64,000 nt of DNA from positions 1 to 64,000 of the forward strand of contig NZ_CAMQAZ010000008.1 in assembly GCF_946998835.1 (NCBI RefSeq), in the 5' to 3' direction. A program made the translations under genes and the position numbers. The stretch comes from an uncultured Corynebacterium sp. (GTDB taxonomy: Bacteria; Actinomycetota; Actinomycetes; Mycobacteriales; Mycobacteriaceae). Below, piece by piece: positions 17,464 through 26,931 of this stretch (position 1 is the first letter of the stretch; each line of letters begins with the position of its first letter). The notes beneath the pieces are model-generated. The model saw nothing but the letters and a program-made list of their open reading frames with translations. It had not been told where the DNA came from and did no database searches.

Positions 17464-19401
17464 TTGAACAGCAAATCCAGATCCGGTGCGAATACATTCA
17501 AGAGGAACTGGCCACAGTGGCTGTTGGCGCTGTTCGTCAGCTTCCTTATTCTTACGTACGCACTCGTCTTTTTCACTGGCGGCGGATCAGCCAAGCCAAA
17601 GTTGGGCATCGACCTGCAGGGCGGTACCCGCGTTACTCTGGTGCCGCAGGGCGAAAAGCCGACTCGCGATCAGCTCGATCAGGCTCGTAAGATTCTGGAA
17701 AATCGCGTAAATGGCATGGGTGTCAGTGGCGCTCAGGTCGTCACTGACGGTGACACCCTGGTCATTACTGTCCCGGGTGAAGATTCACAGGAGGCCCGTT
17801 CTCTCGGCCAGACCTCGCAGCTCTTCTTCCGTCCAGTGGAGCAGCCTACGCAGGGCCCCGATGAAGCTACCTTTGGTGAGGTAGTCAAGAAGACCGCCGA
17901 AGATTGGGTGTCTGTTGGTGTGCTGTCGAAGGAGGAGGCCACCAAGCGCGTTGATGACCTGTACAAGGACATGAACGAGACCCAGAAGCGTGCTGTCGAC
18001 GCCTTCAAGCAGCAGAATCCGGACCAGCCGGTTCCGGAGGAACTGTCCAAGTCGCTCGGCGAAGCCCCGACGTTGGAAGCTACTGCTCCGGCGAAACCGG
18101 CGAACTCTATTGAGGCGGCGGAGCTGCGCACGAAGGTTCGTGACGTGTTGCTGGCAACCCGCCAGTCTGAAGACCCTACGACACAGTTTGCGGCCGCTGC
18201 TCTGATGACCTGCGATGACCGCAACGCAGTCGATCCGCTGCAGGGCGCTGATGACCCGGCCAAGCCACTGGTCACCTGTTCGCCAGAGGGAGGTCAGGCA
18301 ATCTTCCTGGGCAAGGCTCCGCTGCTGATTGGCCAGGAGGACGAAGCCGACGGCCAGCGGTTGTCCGGTGATTCCATTGACACCAATGCCCCGATTAGCG
18401 GTGGCTACGACCAGCAGTCTGGCCAGATTCAGGTGTCCTTTAGCTTCAAGTCCGGTAAGAACGATACCGGCGCTCGTACGTGGACCAAGTTGACCAATGA
18501 TTACCTGCAGCGACAGGTGGCAATTGTCTTGGACTCGAAGGTTATTTCCGCTCCGGTGATTCAGGAGGCCACCCCAGTCGGTTCCGCCACCCGCATCACT
18601 GGTGATTTCACTATCGATGAGGCCCAGGCCCTGGCCAATAATCTGCGCTACGGCGCACTGCCGTTGTCGTTCGCAGGTGAGGACGGTGAGCCGGGAGGCA
18701 CCACCACGACCATTCCTGCCATGCTAGGTTCGGCATCCCTGGAGGCCGGTCTGCTGGCAGGCATCATCGGTATCGCTCTGATTGTTGTCTACGCGGTGGT
18801 TCTCTACCGCGGTCTCGGTGCAATTTCGCTGGTTTCGCTCGCAGCAGCTGGTGCGATGGTCTACGGCGTGCTCGTACTGTTGGGGCGCTGGATTGGCTAC
18901 TCGCTCGATCTCGCTGGTATCGCCGGCATCATCATTTCCATTGGTGTGACGGCGGACTCGTTCATCGTTTTCTTCGAGCGCATCAAGGATGAGATCCGCG
19001 CGGGCAGAACATTCCGCTCTGCAGTTCCGCACGCTTGGCGACGAGCACGGCGCACCATCCTGTCGGGTAACTTCGTGTCCATCATTGCGGCTGTGGTTCT
19101 TTACATCCTGGCCGTCGGTGATGTCCGTGGTTTCGCGTTTACACTCGGCCTGTCCACGGCATTCGATATTGTGACCGCCTTCCTGGTGACCGCACCATTG
19201 GTCATCCTGGCTACCCGGAAATGGCCGGCACTGTCCAAACCGTCCATGAACGGTTTTGGTTCGGTCATGGAGGTCGCTAATAGGAACAAGTCCGTAGCTA
19301 CCGGTAAGAAGGCTGTCGCCACTAGTGCAGCTCCCAGCACAGCGACCAGTGCCGGCACCGAATCCGGTTCGGCTAACTCCGGCGCGATTGAGGGGAAGTA
19401 G
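17464..19401 (+). CDS. secD: Protein-export membrane protein SecD
   Basis: This 645-residue RND-family subunit uses the proton-motive force to assist late steps of Sec export. Membrane helix 1 is about 17-37, GIDLQGGTRV opens the P1 domain, and five helices lie in the C-terminal third (about 425-600). The P1 region carries a long Lys/Glu/Pro-rich insert (about residues 120-260), as in actinobacterial SecD, plus a disordered Ser/Thr/Ala tail. The TTG start at 17464 has AGGAG eight bases upstream; the frame is open to 17347, but that part lacks coding character. Confidence 0.96.
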   Translation: MNSKSRSGANTFKRNWPQWLLALFVSFLILTYALVFFTGGGSAKPKLGIDLQGGTRVTLVPQGEKPTRDQLDQARKILENRVNGMGVSGAQVVTDGDTLVITVPGEDSQEARSLGQTSQLFFRPVEQPTQGPDEATFGEVVKKTAEDWVSVGVLSKEEATKRVDDLYKDMNETQKRAVDAFKQQNPDQPVPEELSKSLGEAPTLEATAPAKPANSIEAAELRTKVRDVLLATRQSEDPTTQFAAAALMTCDDRNAVDPLQGADDPAKPLVTCSPEGGQAIFLGKAPLLIGQEDEADGQRLSGDSIDTNAPISGGYDQQSGQIQVSFSFKSGKNDTGARTWTKLTNDYLQRQVAIVLDSKVISAPVIQEATPVGSATRITGDFTIDEAQALANNLRYGALPLSFAGEDGEPGGTTTTIPAMLGSASLEAGLLAGIIGIALIVVYAVVLYRGLGAISLVSLAAAGAMVYGVLVLLGRWIGYSLDLAGIAGIIISIGVTADSFIVFFERIKDEIRAGRTFRSAVPHAWRRARRTILSGNFVSIIAAVVLYILAVGDVRGFAFTLGLSTAFDIVTAFLVTAPLVILATRKWPALSKPSMNGFGSVMEVANRNKSVATGKKAVATSAAPSTATSAGTESGSANSGAIEGK

Positions 19402-19407
19402 GAATCC

Positions 19408-20625
19408 ATGAATACTACTCAGACGAATCCGGCGCTAACCACGGATATTGACGGCGCAAACGACGACTCCTTCTTCCGCCGCCTCTACACCGGCGAGGGT
19501 GGAATTAACATCGTCGGCAAGCGGAAGCGTTGGTACCAGATTGCAATTGCCGTCATTGTCATTGCTGTGGCGTCAATGCTGATTCGAGGCTTTAGCTTCG
19601 GTATCGACTTCGAAGGCGGCACTAAGTTGACCATGCCGCCGGCCTCAGTGACCACTGAACAGGCTGAAGAGGTCTTCACCGATGCCACTGGTGTGACACC
19701 GGAGTTGGTGCAGATTATCGGTTCCGGTGAGGGACGTATCCTGGAAATCACGTCTGAAAAGCTGACTCAGGACGAGATTAATAATGCTCGTGTTGCACTG
19801 AACGACGCATTCAAGCCCGTCGACGCACAGGGGGAGCAGACCCCGGATGCGATTGGTGACTCGACCGTTTCCGAGTCCTGGGGCTCGTCGATTACCAACC
19901 GAATGTTGCTGGCCGCAGTGGTATTCCTGGGTTTGGTCTTTGCCTACATCACCATTCGCTTCGAGCGTGACATGGCTATTTCTGCCATCCTCGCTCTGGC
20001 TGTGGACGCAATCGTGATTATGGGCATCTACGCGCTGATCGGCCTAGATGTCACCCCGGCCACCATTATTGGTCTGCTGACTGTGCTGTCGTTTTCGCTG
20101 TACGACACCGTCGTGGTCTTCGACAAGGTCGACGAGAACACGGCGGGCTATCGCTCGTCGACACGTAGAAGCTACGCCGAGCTGGTGAATCTGGCTGTGA
20201 ATCAAACCATCATGCGTTCCATCAACACCACCGTGTCGACTCTGCTGCCGATTCTGGCACTGATGATTATCGCCGTGGGCATGCTGGGTGTCGGTACGCT
20301 CAAGGATTTGGCACTGGTTCAGCTCATCGGCATTATTCAGGGCACATTCTCCTCGATCTTCCTGGCCTCGCCGCTGTTGGTATCGCTCAAGTCGCGTCAG
20401 CGCAAATACCGCAAGCACGACGAAGCGGTAGCCGCCGCACGGGCAAAGGCATCTGTTGGTGCTAGCTCGAACACCGAAAACGGCACCGTTGATGCTGCGG
20501 AGGACAAGGCCGCGGAAGACGCGTCGGCAAGCGAGATGGAGCAGTCGACACCGAAACGAACGGTGACAACTCCGAAGCTTGAGGGGGATGAAGACAAGCC
20601 TCTGTCCTGGCGTCCGGGGCAGTAG
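19408..20625 (+). CDS. secF: Protein-export membrane protein SecF
   Basis: This 405-residue partner of SecD has helix 1 at about 44-65, followed by FGIDFEGGTKL, a short P1 domain and five helices in the second half; LSFSLYDTVVVFDKV with its conserved Asp residues is intact. The N-terminus and the acidic Ala/Glu-rich C-terminal 80 residues extend beyond the family core. It follows secD by six bases. Confidence 0.97.
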   Translation: MNTTQTNPALTTDIDGANDDSFFRRLYTGEGGINIVGKRKRWYQIAIAVIVIAVASMLIRGFSFGIDFEGGTKLTMPPASVTTEQAEEVFTDATGVTPELVQIIGSGEGRILEITSEKLTQDEINNARVALNDAFKPVDAQGEQTPDAIGDSTVSESWGSSITNRMLLAAVVFLGLVFAYITIRFERDMAISAILALAVDAIVIMGIYALIGLDVTPATIIGLLTVLSFSLYDTVVVFDKVDENTAGYRSSTRRSYAELVNLAVNQTIMRSINTTVSTLLPILALMIIAVGMLGVGTLKDLALVQLIGIIQGTFSSIFLASPLLVSLKSRQRKYRKHDEAVAAARAKASVGASSNTENGTVDAAEDKAAEDASASEMEQSTPKRTVTTPKLEGDEDKPLSWRPGQ

Positions 20626-20673
20626 AAGGTAGCGGACCCCAGCGGTTGGGGTGAAACTACTTTAAAAGGGCAT

Positions 20674-20716
20674 AGTGCGGGTATCGTTGACAGGTACCCG
20701 CACTTTTTCTTTTTGT
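20674..20716 (+). terminator. Rho-independent terminator of secDF
   Basis: A perfect 10-bp stem AGTGCGGGTA/TACCCGCACT (20674-20683 with 20695-20704) is followed by a T-rich run (TTTTCTTTTTG). It stands 48 bases after secF and just before apt. Confidence 0.93.
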
Positions 20717-20735
20717 CGAAAAGGAGCCTGCACCT

Positions 20736-21272
20736 GTGTCATATGCACACGCGCGAGAGGCATTGGCCGATCAAATTCGTTTCGTCCCCGATTTTCCAGT
20801 TGAGGGCGTACTCTTCGAGGACCTGACACCGGCGCTTGCCGACGGCCCGACTTTCACCCTGATTGTGGACGAGATCGCCGCCAAGGTAGAAGAGTTTGGG
20901 GCTGATGTCATTGGCAGCCTTGATGCGCGTGGATTCCTGCTGGGCTCCGCTGTGGCATACAAACTGGGGCTGGGGGTGCTGGCCATTCGGAAGAAGGGCA
21001 AGTTGCCACCGCCTGTACTGACGGAGACCTATGACCTGGAGTACGGTACGGCGTCACTGGAAATTCCGGCCAGTGGGATTGAGCTGAAGGGCAAAAAGGC
21101 CGTGCTTGTCGACGATGTGTTGGCGACAGGTGGCACCCTGTGTGCAGCCCGCGCGCTGCTGGAAGCCTCCGGCGTGGAGGTAACTGGTTTGTGCACTGTT
21201 CTCGAGGTCGAAGGTTTGGGAGCTCGGGAGAAGCTCGCTGATCTGCCTCTGTTCGTGGTCAATAGGGGGTGA
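20736..21272 (+). CDS. apt: Adenine phosphoribosyltransferase
   Basis: This 178-residue purine salvage enzyme turns adenine and PRPP into AMP. The PRPP loop is VLVDDVLATGGT (about residues 126-137), preceded by GSLDARGFLLG. The GTG start has AAAGGAG seven to nine bases upstream and lies only 20 bases after the secDF terminator, so its promoter must be inside or before that hairpin. relA follows after seven bases, a pairing also found in mycobacteria. Confidence 0.95.
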   Translation: MSYAHAREALADQIRFVPDFPVEGVLFEDLTPALADGPTFTLIVDEIAAKVEEFGADVIGSLDARGFLLGSAVAYKLGLGVLAIRKKGKLPPPVLTETYDLEYGTASLEIPASGIELKGKKAVLVDDVLATGGTLCAARALLEASGVEVTGLCTVLEVEGLGAREKLADLPLFVVNRG

Positions 21273-21279
21273 ATGAGCG

Positions 21280-23541
21280 ATGGCTGAAGGGCCCGCACGC
21301 CGATATGGTGCTCGACTAGCGCGAAGTCTTACGGGTAACAGGACAAAGACCCGACCAGTGCTCGATCCGCTGGTGGCGGTACATCGGCAGGTGCATCCGC
21401 GCGCAGACCTAGCGGTACTTCAGCGCGCCTACGATACGGCCGAGCGCCTTCACGAGGGCGTGTACCGAAAGTCAGGTGAGCCCTACATCACCCATCCGCT
21501 CGCAGTTGCCACCATCGCCGCCGAGATTGGCATGGACACGACCACACTAGTGGCGGCACTGCTGCACGACACGGTCGAGGACACCGATTACACGCTGGAA
21601 GAGCTGGAGAGCGACTTCGGGCCAGAAGTCGCGCGCCTTGTTGATGGCGTGACCAAGCTGGATAAAGTTGCGCTGGGCTCCGCCGCTGAGGCAGAGACCG
21701 TGCGCAAAATGATTATCGCGATGAGCCAGGATCCGCGAGTCCTGGTGATCAAAGTAGCTGACCGGCTGCACAATATGCGCACCATGCGCTTCCTGCCGCC
21801 CGAGAAGCAGGCGAAGAAGGCCCGCGAGACTCTCGAAGTGATTGCGCCGTTGGCGCACCGTTTGGGTATGGCCAGCGTGAAGTGGGAGTTAGAAGACCTC
21901 TCCTTTGCCATCTTGTACCCGAAGAAGTACGACGAAATCGTGCGCTTGGTTGCAGACCGCGCACCACAGCGCGACCGATACATCCAGGAAGTCTCCGAGA
22001 TGATCCAGAAGGATCTGAAGGAGTCCCACATCGCCGCCGAAGTGCAGGGCAGGCCGAAGCACTACTGGTCGATTTATCAGAAGATGATTGTCCGCGGTCA
22101 CGAGTTCGATGAGATTTTTGATCTGGTTGGACTGCGAGTTCTGGTGGACACAACGAAGGACTGCTACGCCGCCATGGGCGCAGTCCACTCACTGTTCAAG
22201 CCCATGCCAGGGCGGTTCAAGGACTATATTTCCTCGCCCCGTTTTGGTGTCTACCAGTCACTGCATACAACGGTGATTGGCCCTGGCGGCTCACCGCTGG
22301 AAGTGCAGATTCGCACCCACGAGATGCACTACAACGCCGAGTACGGCATTGCCGCGCACTGGCGTTATAAGGAAACGAAGGGTTCTCACAAGGGCGACTC
22401 CGCCGAAGTCGATCAGATGGCATGGATGCGTCAGCTTCTTGATTGGCAGCGAGAGGCCGCCGACCCCAACGAGTTCCTGGACTCTCTGCGCTACGATCTC
22501 TCAGTTACGGAGATCTTCGCTTTCACACCTAAGGGCGATGTCATCACTCTGCCGGCGGATTCCACTCCGGTGGACTTTGCCTATGCGGTTCACACGGAGG
22601 TTGGACACCGGTGTATTGGTGCCAAAGTCAACGGCAAGTTGGTGGCCTTGGAATCACCGCTGAAGACCGGCGACCGTGTTGAGATTTTCACTTCCAAGGA
22701 TGCCCATTCCGGTCCGTCCAAGGACTGGGAGAAGTTCGTGAAAACCCCACGCGCGCGGGCGAAGATTCGTCAGTGGTTTGCCAAGGAACGCCGCGAGGAG
22801 GCACTCGATGCCGGTCGCGATGCGCTGGCTGCAGAAGTTCAGCGCGGCGGGCTGCCAATGCACCGACTGTTCACTCCGGCGTCAATCAAGCAAATTGCTT
22901 CCGAGCTGCACTATGCGGATGTCGACGCGCTCTACACCGCAATTGGTAAGGGACAGGTCTCTGCGCAGCACGTGACGCACCGCCTGATGGCACAATTCTC
23001 CAGCACGGACGATGCCGAAGAACAGCTGGTCGCACGCACTCCGATTTCAAAGATGAGTGTGCACAACACTCCTCGTCGTGCTGATAGCACCGGTGTGCTC
23101 GTAGAAGGCAGCGCGGATATGGCCGCGAAATTGGCCAAATGCTGTACACCAGTGCCTGGCGATGCCATCTTTGGCTTCGTCACCCGCGGCGGCGGGGTCA
23201 GTGTGCACCGGACGGACTGCACTAATGCGGAGAAACTGCATCAGGAACCCGAGCGCATTATCGAGGTTTCTTGGGCAACGGATTCCTCGGGTGCAGTCTT
23301 CATGGTCACGGTGCAAATCGAAGCACTTGACCGCCATGGTCTGCTCTCAGAGATTACTCGTGTGTTCTCCGACCAGAAGGTCTCGATTCTGTCGACGTCT
23401 TCGCATACCTCCGACGATCGCGTCGCTGTAATGCGGTTTAGCTTCGAGGTCTCGGACACTAAACAGATGGGCTATATCTTCAACATTTTGCGCGGTGTCG
23501 AGGGAGTCTTCGATGTCTACCGCATTACCTCTGGTCAGTAG
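21280..23541 (+). CDS. relA: Bifunctional (p)ppGpp synthetase/hydrolase
   Basis: This 753-residue Rel protein makes and degrades the stringent-response alarmone. The HD hydrolase domain (about 60-215) has an intact HDTVEDT and THPLAVA. The synthetase (about 250-380) has RPKHYWSIYQKM and EVQIRTHEMH. The TGS domain (about 410-475; FTPKGDVITLP), a zinc-finger/helical region (CCTPVPGD) and a C-terminal ACT domain follow. Both activities therefore look intact, as expected for the single long actinobacterial Rel. Confidence 0.97.
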   Translation: MAEGPARRYGARLARSLTGNRTKTRPVLDPLVAVHRQVHPRADLAVLQRAYDTAERLHEGVYRKSGEPYITHPLAVATIAAEIGMDTTTLVAALLHDTVEDTDYTLEELESDFGPEVARLVDGVTKLDKVALGSAAEAETVRKMIIAMSQDPRVLVIKVADRLHNMRTMRFLPPEKQAKKARETLEVIAPLAHRLGMASVKWELEDLSFAILYPKKYDEIVRLVADRAPQRDRYIQEVSEMIQKDLKESHIAAEVQGRPKHYWSIYQKMIVRGHEFDEIFDLVGLRVLVDTTKDCYAAMGAVHSLFKPMPGRFKDYISSPRFGVYQSLHTTVIGPGGSPLEVQIRTHEMHYNAEYGIAAHWRYKETKGSHKGDSAEVDQMAWMRQLLDWQREAADPNEFLDSLRYDLSVTEIFAFTPKGDVITLPADSTPVDFAYAVHTEVGHRCIGAKVNGKLVALESPLKTGDRVEIFTSKDAHSGPSKDWEKFVKTPRARAKIRQWFAKERREEALDAGRDALAAEVQRGGLPMHRLFTPASIKQIASELHYADVDALYTAIGKGQVSAQHVTHRLMAQFSSTDDAEEQLVARTPISKMSVHNTPRRADSTGVLVEGSADMAAKLAKCCTPVPGDAIFGFVTRGGGVSVHRTDCTNAEKLHQEPERIIEVSWATDSSGAVFMVTVQIEALDRHGLLSEITRVFSDQKVSILSTSSHTSDDRVAVMRFSFEVSDTKQMGYIFNILRGVEGVFDVYRITSGQ

Positions 23542-23668
23542 TCGTTTTACGACGGGGGCAGTGTCACCAGTTACCTGGTTAGTCCTTTGGCCCCCTAAAT
23601 CACGGTCCCGCCAATTGTGGCGCCGTCGATAAGTGGGACCGAACTAGGCGAGTAGTCACACCAACGCA

Positions 23669-23698
23669 AAAAGGGCCAGGGTACCCCCTGGCCCTTTT
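23669..23698. terminator. Bidirectional terminator between relA and the cyclophilin gene
   Basis: AAAAGGGCCAGGG (23669-23681) pairs with CCCTGGCCCTTTT (23686-23698). A-rich and T-rich flanks let it work for both converging genes. Confidence 0.92.
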
Positions 23699-23723
23699 CC
23701 TAGTTGATTAGCTTCTCAATCAA

Positions 23724-24596
23724 CTACTTGATTTCTGCCTTTTCAATACGAACTTCCTTGGCTGGCTTACCGTCAGAGGTACCGCCGCCCTCAATTCCGT
23801 TCTTGGCAATGTCTGCAACCGTCGTGGTGCCCTCGTCAGTCATGGAGCCGAGTACGGTGTACTGCGGGGGCAGCTGCGAATCCGCCCAATTGAGGAAGAA
23901 CTGGCTACCGTTAGCATCCGGATCGTTCGGGTTTGCCATGGCAATGGAGCCCTTCGGGTACACGAGCGGGGTGTTCTGATCCAGGTCGGAGTCCTTGACA
24001 GGCCATTCGCCGGCGAACTTGAAGCCCGGGCCGCCGGTACCAGTGCCAGTTGGGTCACCACACTGCAAAACGTTCAGGCCACCACCGGTAATACGGTGAC
24101 ATACAGTGTCGTTGAAGTAGTTGGACTTGGCCATGTGCTCAATGGCATTGACACTGCAAGGGGAAATAGAGCGATCCAGTTCCATCGGAATATCACCCTG
24201 ATTAGTCTTCAGCGTGATGGTGACAGTTCCGGTTGCGGGCACGTCGTCGGTGGTTGGCTTGTCAATATCCCTCGAAGCCTCGCCATCATCCGGGTAATCA
24301 CACGTGACGGTGTGCGGAAGTGGTGCAGAACGCTTCATCGGAACCTTTTCACCGCTGACGGGAGTTGCCGTGAGAGCAGCCGGATCGACAGAAGTCGTCG
24401 ATTCTTCAGCGGCCTCGTTGTCGTCAGCTCCACCGGCGGTGGTCAGGAGGTAGATGCCGCCGGCAATGAAGAGCAGAATTGCCAAGGTGGTTACGACAAC
24501 GCCGAGTGGCTTTAGCTTTTCAGCACGCGCACGGCGCTTCAATTCGCGCTCGAGCGTCCGCATCGCATCTTTGCGCCTTTGCTCATTATTGGCCAC
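23724..24596 (-). CDS. Membrane-anchored cyclophilin-type peptidyl-prolyl isomerase
   Basis: This 290-residue protein has a highly charged N-terminal stretch with basic clusters (1-29), one membrane helix (about 30-52), a linker, and a cyclophilin domain (about 125-285). Cyclophilin features include FNDTVCHRITGGGLNVLQCGDPTGTGTGGPG, GSIAMAN and GSQFFLNWADS, with the sequence split here only for naming. The domain should face outward and catalyse prolyl isomerisation in exported proteins. Mycobacterium has the equivalent gene next to relA. Confidence 0.9.
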   Translation of the reverse strand: MANNEQRRKDAMRTLERELKRRARAEKLKPLGVVVTTLAILLFIAGGIYLLTTAGGADDNEAAEESTTSVDPAALTATPVSGEKVPMKRSAPLPHTVTCDYPDDGEASRDIDKPTTDDVPATGTVTITLKTNQGDIPMELDRSISPCSVNAIEHMAKSNYFNDTVCHRITGGGLNVLQCGDPTGTGTGGPGFKFAGEWPVKDSDLDQNTPLVYPKGSIAMANPNDPDANGSQFFLNWADSQLPPQYTVLGSMTDEGTTTVADIAKNGIEGGGTSDGKPAKEVRIEKAEIK

Positions 24597-24860
24597 TAGT
24601 CATTCTCCGTATCTCTTAGTCATCATTTGCTGGTGACGGAACATCAGCAGACAATCTTGCCCATCGATAGTGGCCGAAATAGAGGTGCGAGCCCAATCGG
24701 TCACTGTCGCGTACACAACCGACTATTATGCCCGGAATTGCTTCCCATTTGCGAGATGACAGGCCAGGTGCCATGTGGAAAGGGCTCTTGCCATGTGGGG
24801 AGGACTCTGACGAGTTTTCTTGGAATGCTCTTTTAGGCACCGTGGTATGTCGGCAATCGA

Positions 24861-24866
24861 TACAAT
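24861..24866 (+). promoter_or_regulatory. -10 hexamer of a probable leaderless MBL-hydrolase transcript
   Basis: TACAAT ends nine bases before the ATG at 24875, so transcription should start at or beside the start codon. No Shine-Dalgarno is seen. The -35 is not clear. Confidence 0.5.
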
Positions 24867-24874
24867 AGGGCGCC

Positions 24875-25546
24875 ATGGAGATTTTTGGTTTCGCTGCTGG
24901 CCCTTTTCAGACCAACTGCTATGTGGCAACAGGCGCTCCCAAGATGGATGAGCTAGCCACCCCATGCGTCATTATTGACCCGGGCATGGGGGCACTCGAG
25001 GTAGTGCGCGCTGAGGTCGAAAAGCGCAATTGGAAGCCGGAGGCAATCCTGTTGACGCATGGTCATATCGACCACATCCGCGATGTCGCTGAGGCCGCTG
25101 ACTTCTGGGATGTCCCCGTCTTCATTCACGAAAGCGATAATGTATTGCTGGCCAACCCGAAACTTGGCGGTTCCTCCTTCGGCCATCTATTTAATGTGGA
25201 CGCTATGCAGGCTTACACCACGGCTGAATTCTTTGACGATAGCGAAGAAGTAAAGTGGGCAGGTTTGAAGTTCGAGGTTATTCATGCGCCCGGACACTCT
25301 CCGGGATGTGTGATGTTGCGCGCATCCGATGGGGAAGATGAGATTATTTTCAGTGGCGATGTCCTCTTCAAGGGCGCTATCGGTCGCGTTGATTTGCCGG
25401 GTAGCAGCCCGGAGCAGATGCAGCAGTCGCTGAGGAATAAGGTCCTCCCGCTGGCGGACAATCTAATGATCCTTCCGGGGCACGGCTCCGCATCGTCGAT
25501 AGGCGAGGAGCGCGCGACCAACCCGTTCCTGCAAAATCTCGGCTGA
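24875..25546 (+). CDS. Metallo-beta-lactamase-fold hydrolase (glyoxalase II-like)
   Basis: This 223-residue protein has the MBL metal motif as THGHIDHI (HxHxDH, about residues 61-67), a later metal His in APGHSPG, the Asp in FSGDVLF and a C-terminal LPGHG. These features suggest a two-metal thioester hydrolase such as glyoxalase II, but the substrate is not determined. It sits between the cyclophilin gene and hisS, as Rv2581c does in mycobacteria. Confidence 0.88.
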   Translation: MEIFGFAAGPFQTNCYVATGAPKMDELATPCVIIDPGMGALEVVRAEVEKRNWKPEAILLTHGHIDHIRDVAEAADFWDVPVFIHESDNVLLANPKLGGSSFGHLFNVDAMQAYTTAEFFDDSEEVKWAGLKFEVIHAPGHSPGCVMLRASDGEDEIIFSGDVLFKGAIGRVDLPGSSPEQMQQSLRNKVLPLADNLMILPGHGSASSIGEERATNPFLQNLG

Positions 25547-25576
25547 CCTGGCTGACACGTTGTAGGAGCCGGCAGG

Positions 25577-25582
25577 TAGAGT
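25577..25582 (+). promoter_or_regulatory. -10-like hexamer just before hisS
   Basis: TAGAGT ends eight bases before the GTG start at 25590, which would make a leaderless hisS transcript. A -35-like CTGACA lies at 25552-25557 with long 19-base spacing. Co-transcription with the upstream hydrolase is equally possible. Confidence 0.35.
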
Positions 25583-25589
25583 TAGCGGA

Positions 25590-26873
25590 GTGAACTCTAG
25601 CCAGAAGCCAAAGAAGTTAAAGCCATTTTCTGCGCCCAAGGGCGTGCCGGATTATGTCCCGCCGGTCTCCCGCGAATTTGAGGCGGTGCGGAACTCCTTC
25701 CAGCACCGTGCGCGGCTTGCGGGCTATGAGCACATTGAGTTGCCAATCTTCGAGGAAACTGGTCTTTTTGCACGCGGTGTAGGCGAATCGACGGACGTCG
25801 TCACTAAGGAGATGTATACGTTCGCCGATCGCGGCGATCGTTCTGTCACCCTGCGTCCGGAGGGTACCGCCGGCGTAATGCGCGCCGTCATCGAGCACAA
25901 TCTCGATCGCGGCCAGCTGCCGGTCAAGCTGTCGTATGCTGGGCCTTTCTTTCGCTACGAGCGCCCGCAGGCAGGCCGTTACCGTCAGCTGCAGCAGGTC
26001 GGTGTCGAGGCAATCGGCGTTGATGATCCAGCACTCGATGCCGAGGTCATCGCGCTTGCCGACGCATGTTTCCGCGGCATCGGCCTGGAGGGATTCCGTC
26101 TTGAGTTGACCAGTCTCGGTGACAATACCTGTCGTCCGGAATACCGAGCGAAGCTCCAGGAATTCCTATTTGACCTGCCGCTGGATGAGGAAACACGCCA
26201 CCGGGCAGACATTAACCCGCTGCGTGTCCTCGATGATAAGCGACCGGAAATGCAGGACATGCTTGCCGACGCGCCGCTGATGCTCGACCACCTTTCCGAC
26301 AGCGCTCGCAGCCACTTTGAATCAGTCACTGGCCTGTTGGATGACATGAAGGTGCCGTATGTGATTAATCCGCGCATGGTGCGTGGTTTGGATTACTACA
26401 CCAAGACGTGCTTTGAGTTTGTACACGACGGTCTTGGTGCCCAGTCGGGAATCGGCGGCGGTGGTCGATACGACGGTCTAATGGCTCAGCTCGGTGGCCA
26501 GGAGCTATCCGGTATTGGTTTCGGCTTGGGTGTGGATCGCGCCCTGCTCGCGCTGGAGGCCGAGGGCAAGCAGGCCAGCGATGGTCGCCGTGTCGATGTC
26601 TATGGTGTTGCGCTCGGCGAAGAGGCCGCTCACGCCTTGGCGGTGCAGATTAATAAGCTGCGCCACGCCGGTATCCGCGCTGACATGTCCTACGGCGGCC
26701 GCGGCCTGAAGGGCGCGATGAAGGGCGCCGATCGTGCTGGTGCTCGATTTGCACTGGTTCTCGGTGAGTCGGAGCTGGCCGCAGGCGAGGTCCAGCTGAA
26801 GAATCTGGAGTCCCACGAGCAGCACGCAGTAGCACTTGATGCGCTGGTGCAGGAATTGCAGTCGCGTATCTAA
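25590..26873 (+). CDS. hisS: Histidyl-tRNA synthetase
   Basis: This 427-residue class II synthetase charges tRNA-His. Motif 1 is in GVPDYVPP and following residues, motif 2 is FFRYERPQAGRYRQ (about residue 118), the histidine-binding sequence is RGLDYYTKTCFEF, and motif 3 GIGFGLGVDR is intact. A C-terminal anticodon-binding domain covers the last 95 residues. The GTG start follows the MBL hydrolase gene by 43 bases. Confidence 0.97.
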   Translation: MNSSQKPKKLKPFSAPKGVPDYVPPVSREFEAVRNSFQHRARLAGYEHIELPIFEETGLFARGVGESTDVVTKEMYTFADRGDRSVTLRPEGTAGVMRAVIEHNLDRGQLPVKLSYAGPFFRYERPQAGRYRQLQQVGVEAIGVDDPALDAEVIALADACFRGIGLEGFRLELTSLGDNTCRPEYRAKLQEFLFDLPLDEETRHRADINPLRVLDDKRPEMQDMLADAPLMLDHLSDSARSHFESVTGLLDDMKVPYVINPRMVRGLDYYTKTCFEFVHDGLGAQSGIGGGGRYDGLMAQLGGQELSGIGFGLGVDRALLALEAEGKQASDGRRVDVYGVALGEEAAHALAVQINKLRHAGIRADMSYGGRGLKGAMKGADRAGARFALVLGESELAAGEVQLKNLESHEQHAVALDALVQELQSRI

Positions 26874-26931
26874 GCAGTTGCACATCTACTAGGCGTGTAG
26901 CTTTTAGACGTGCGGCTGCTGAGTGAAGGGG

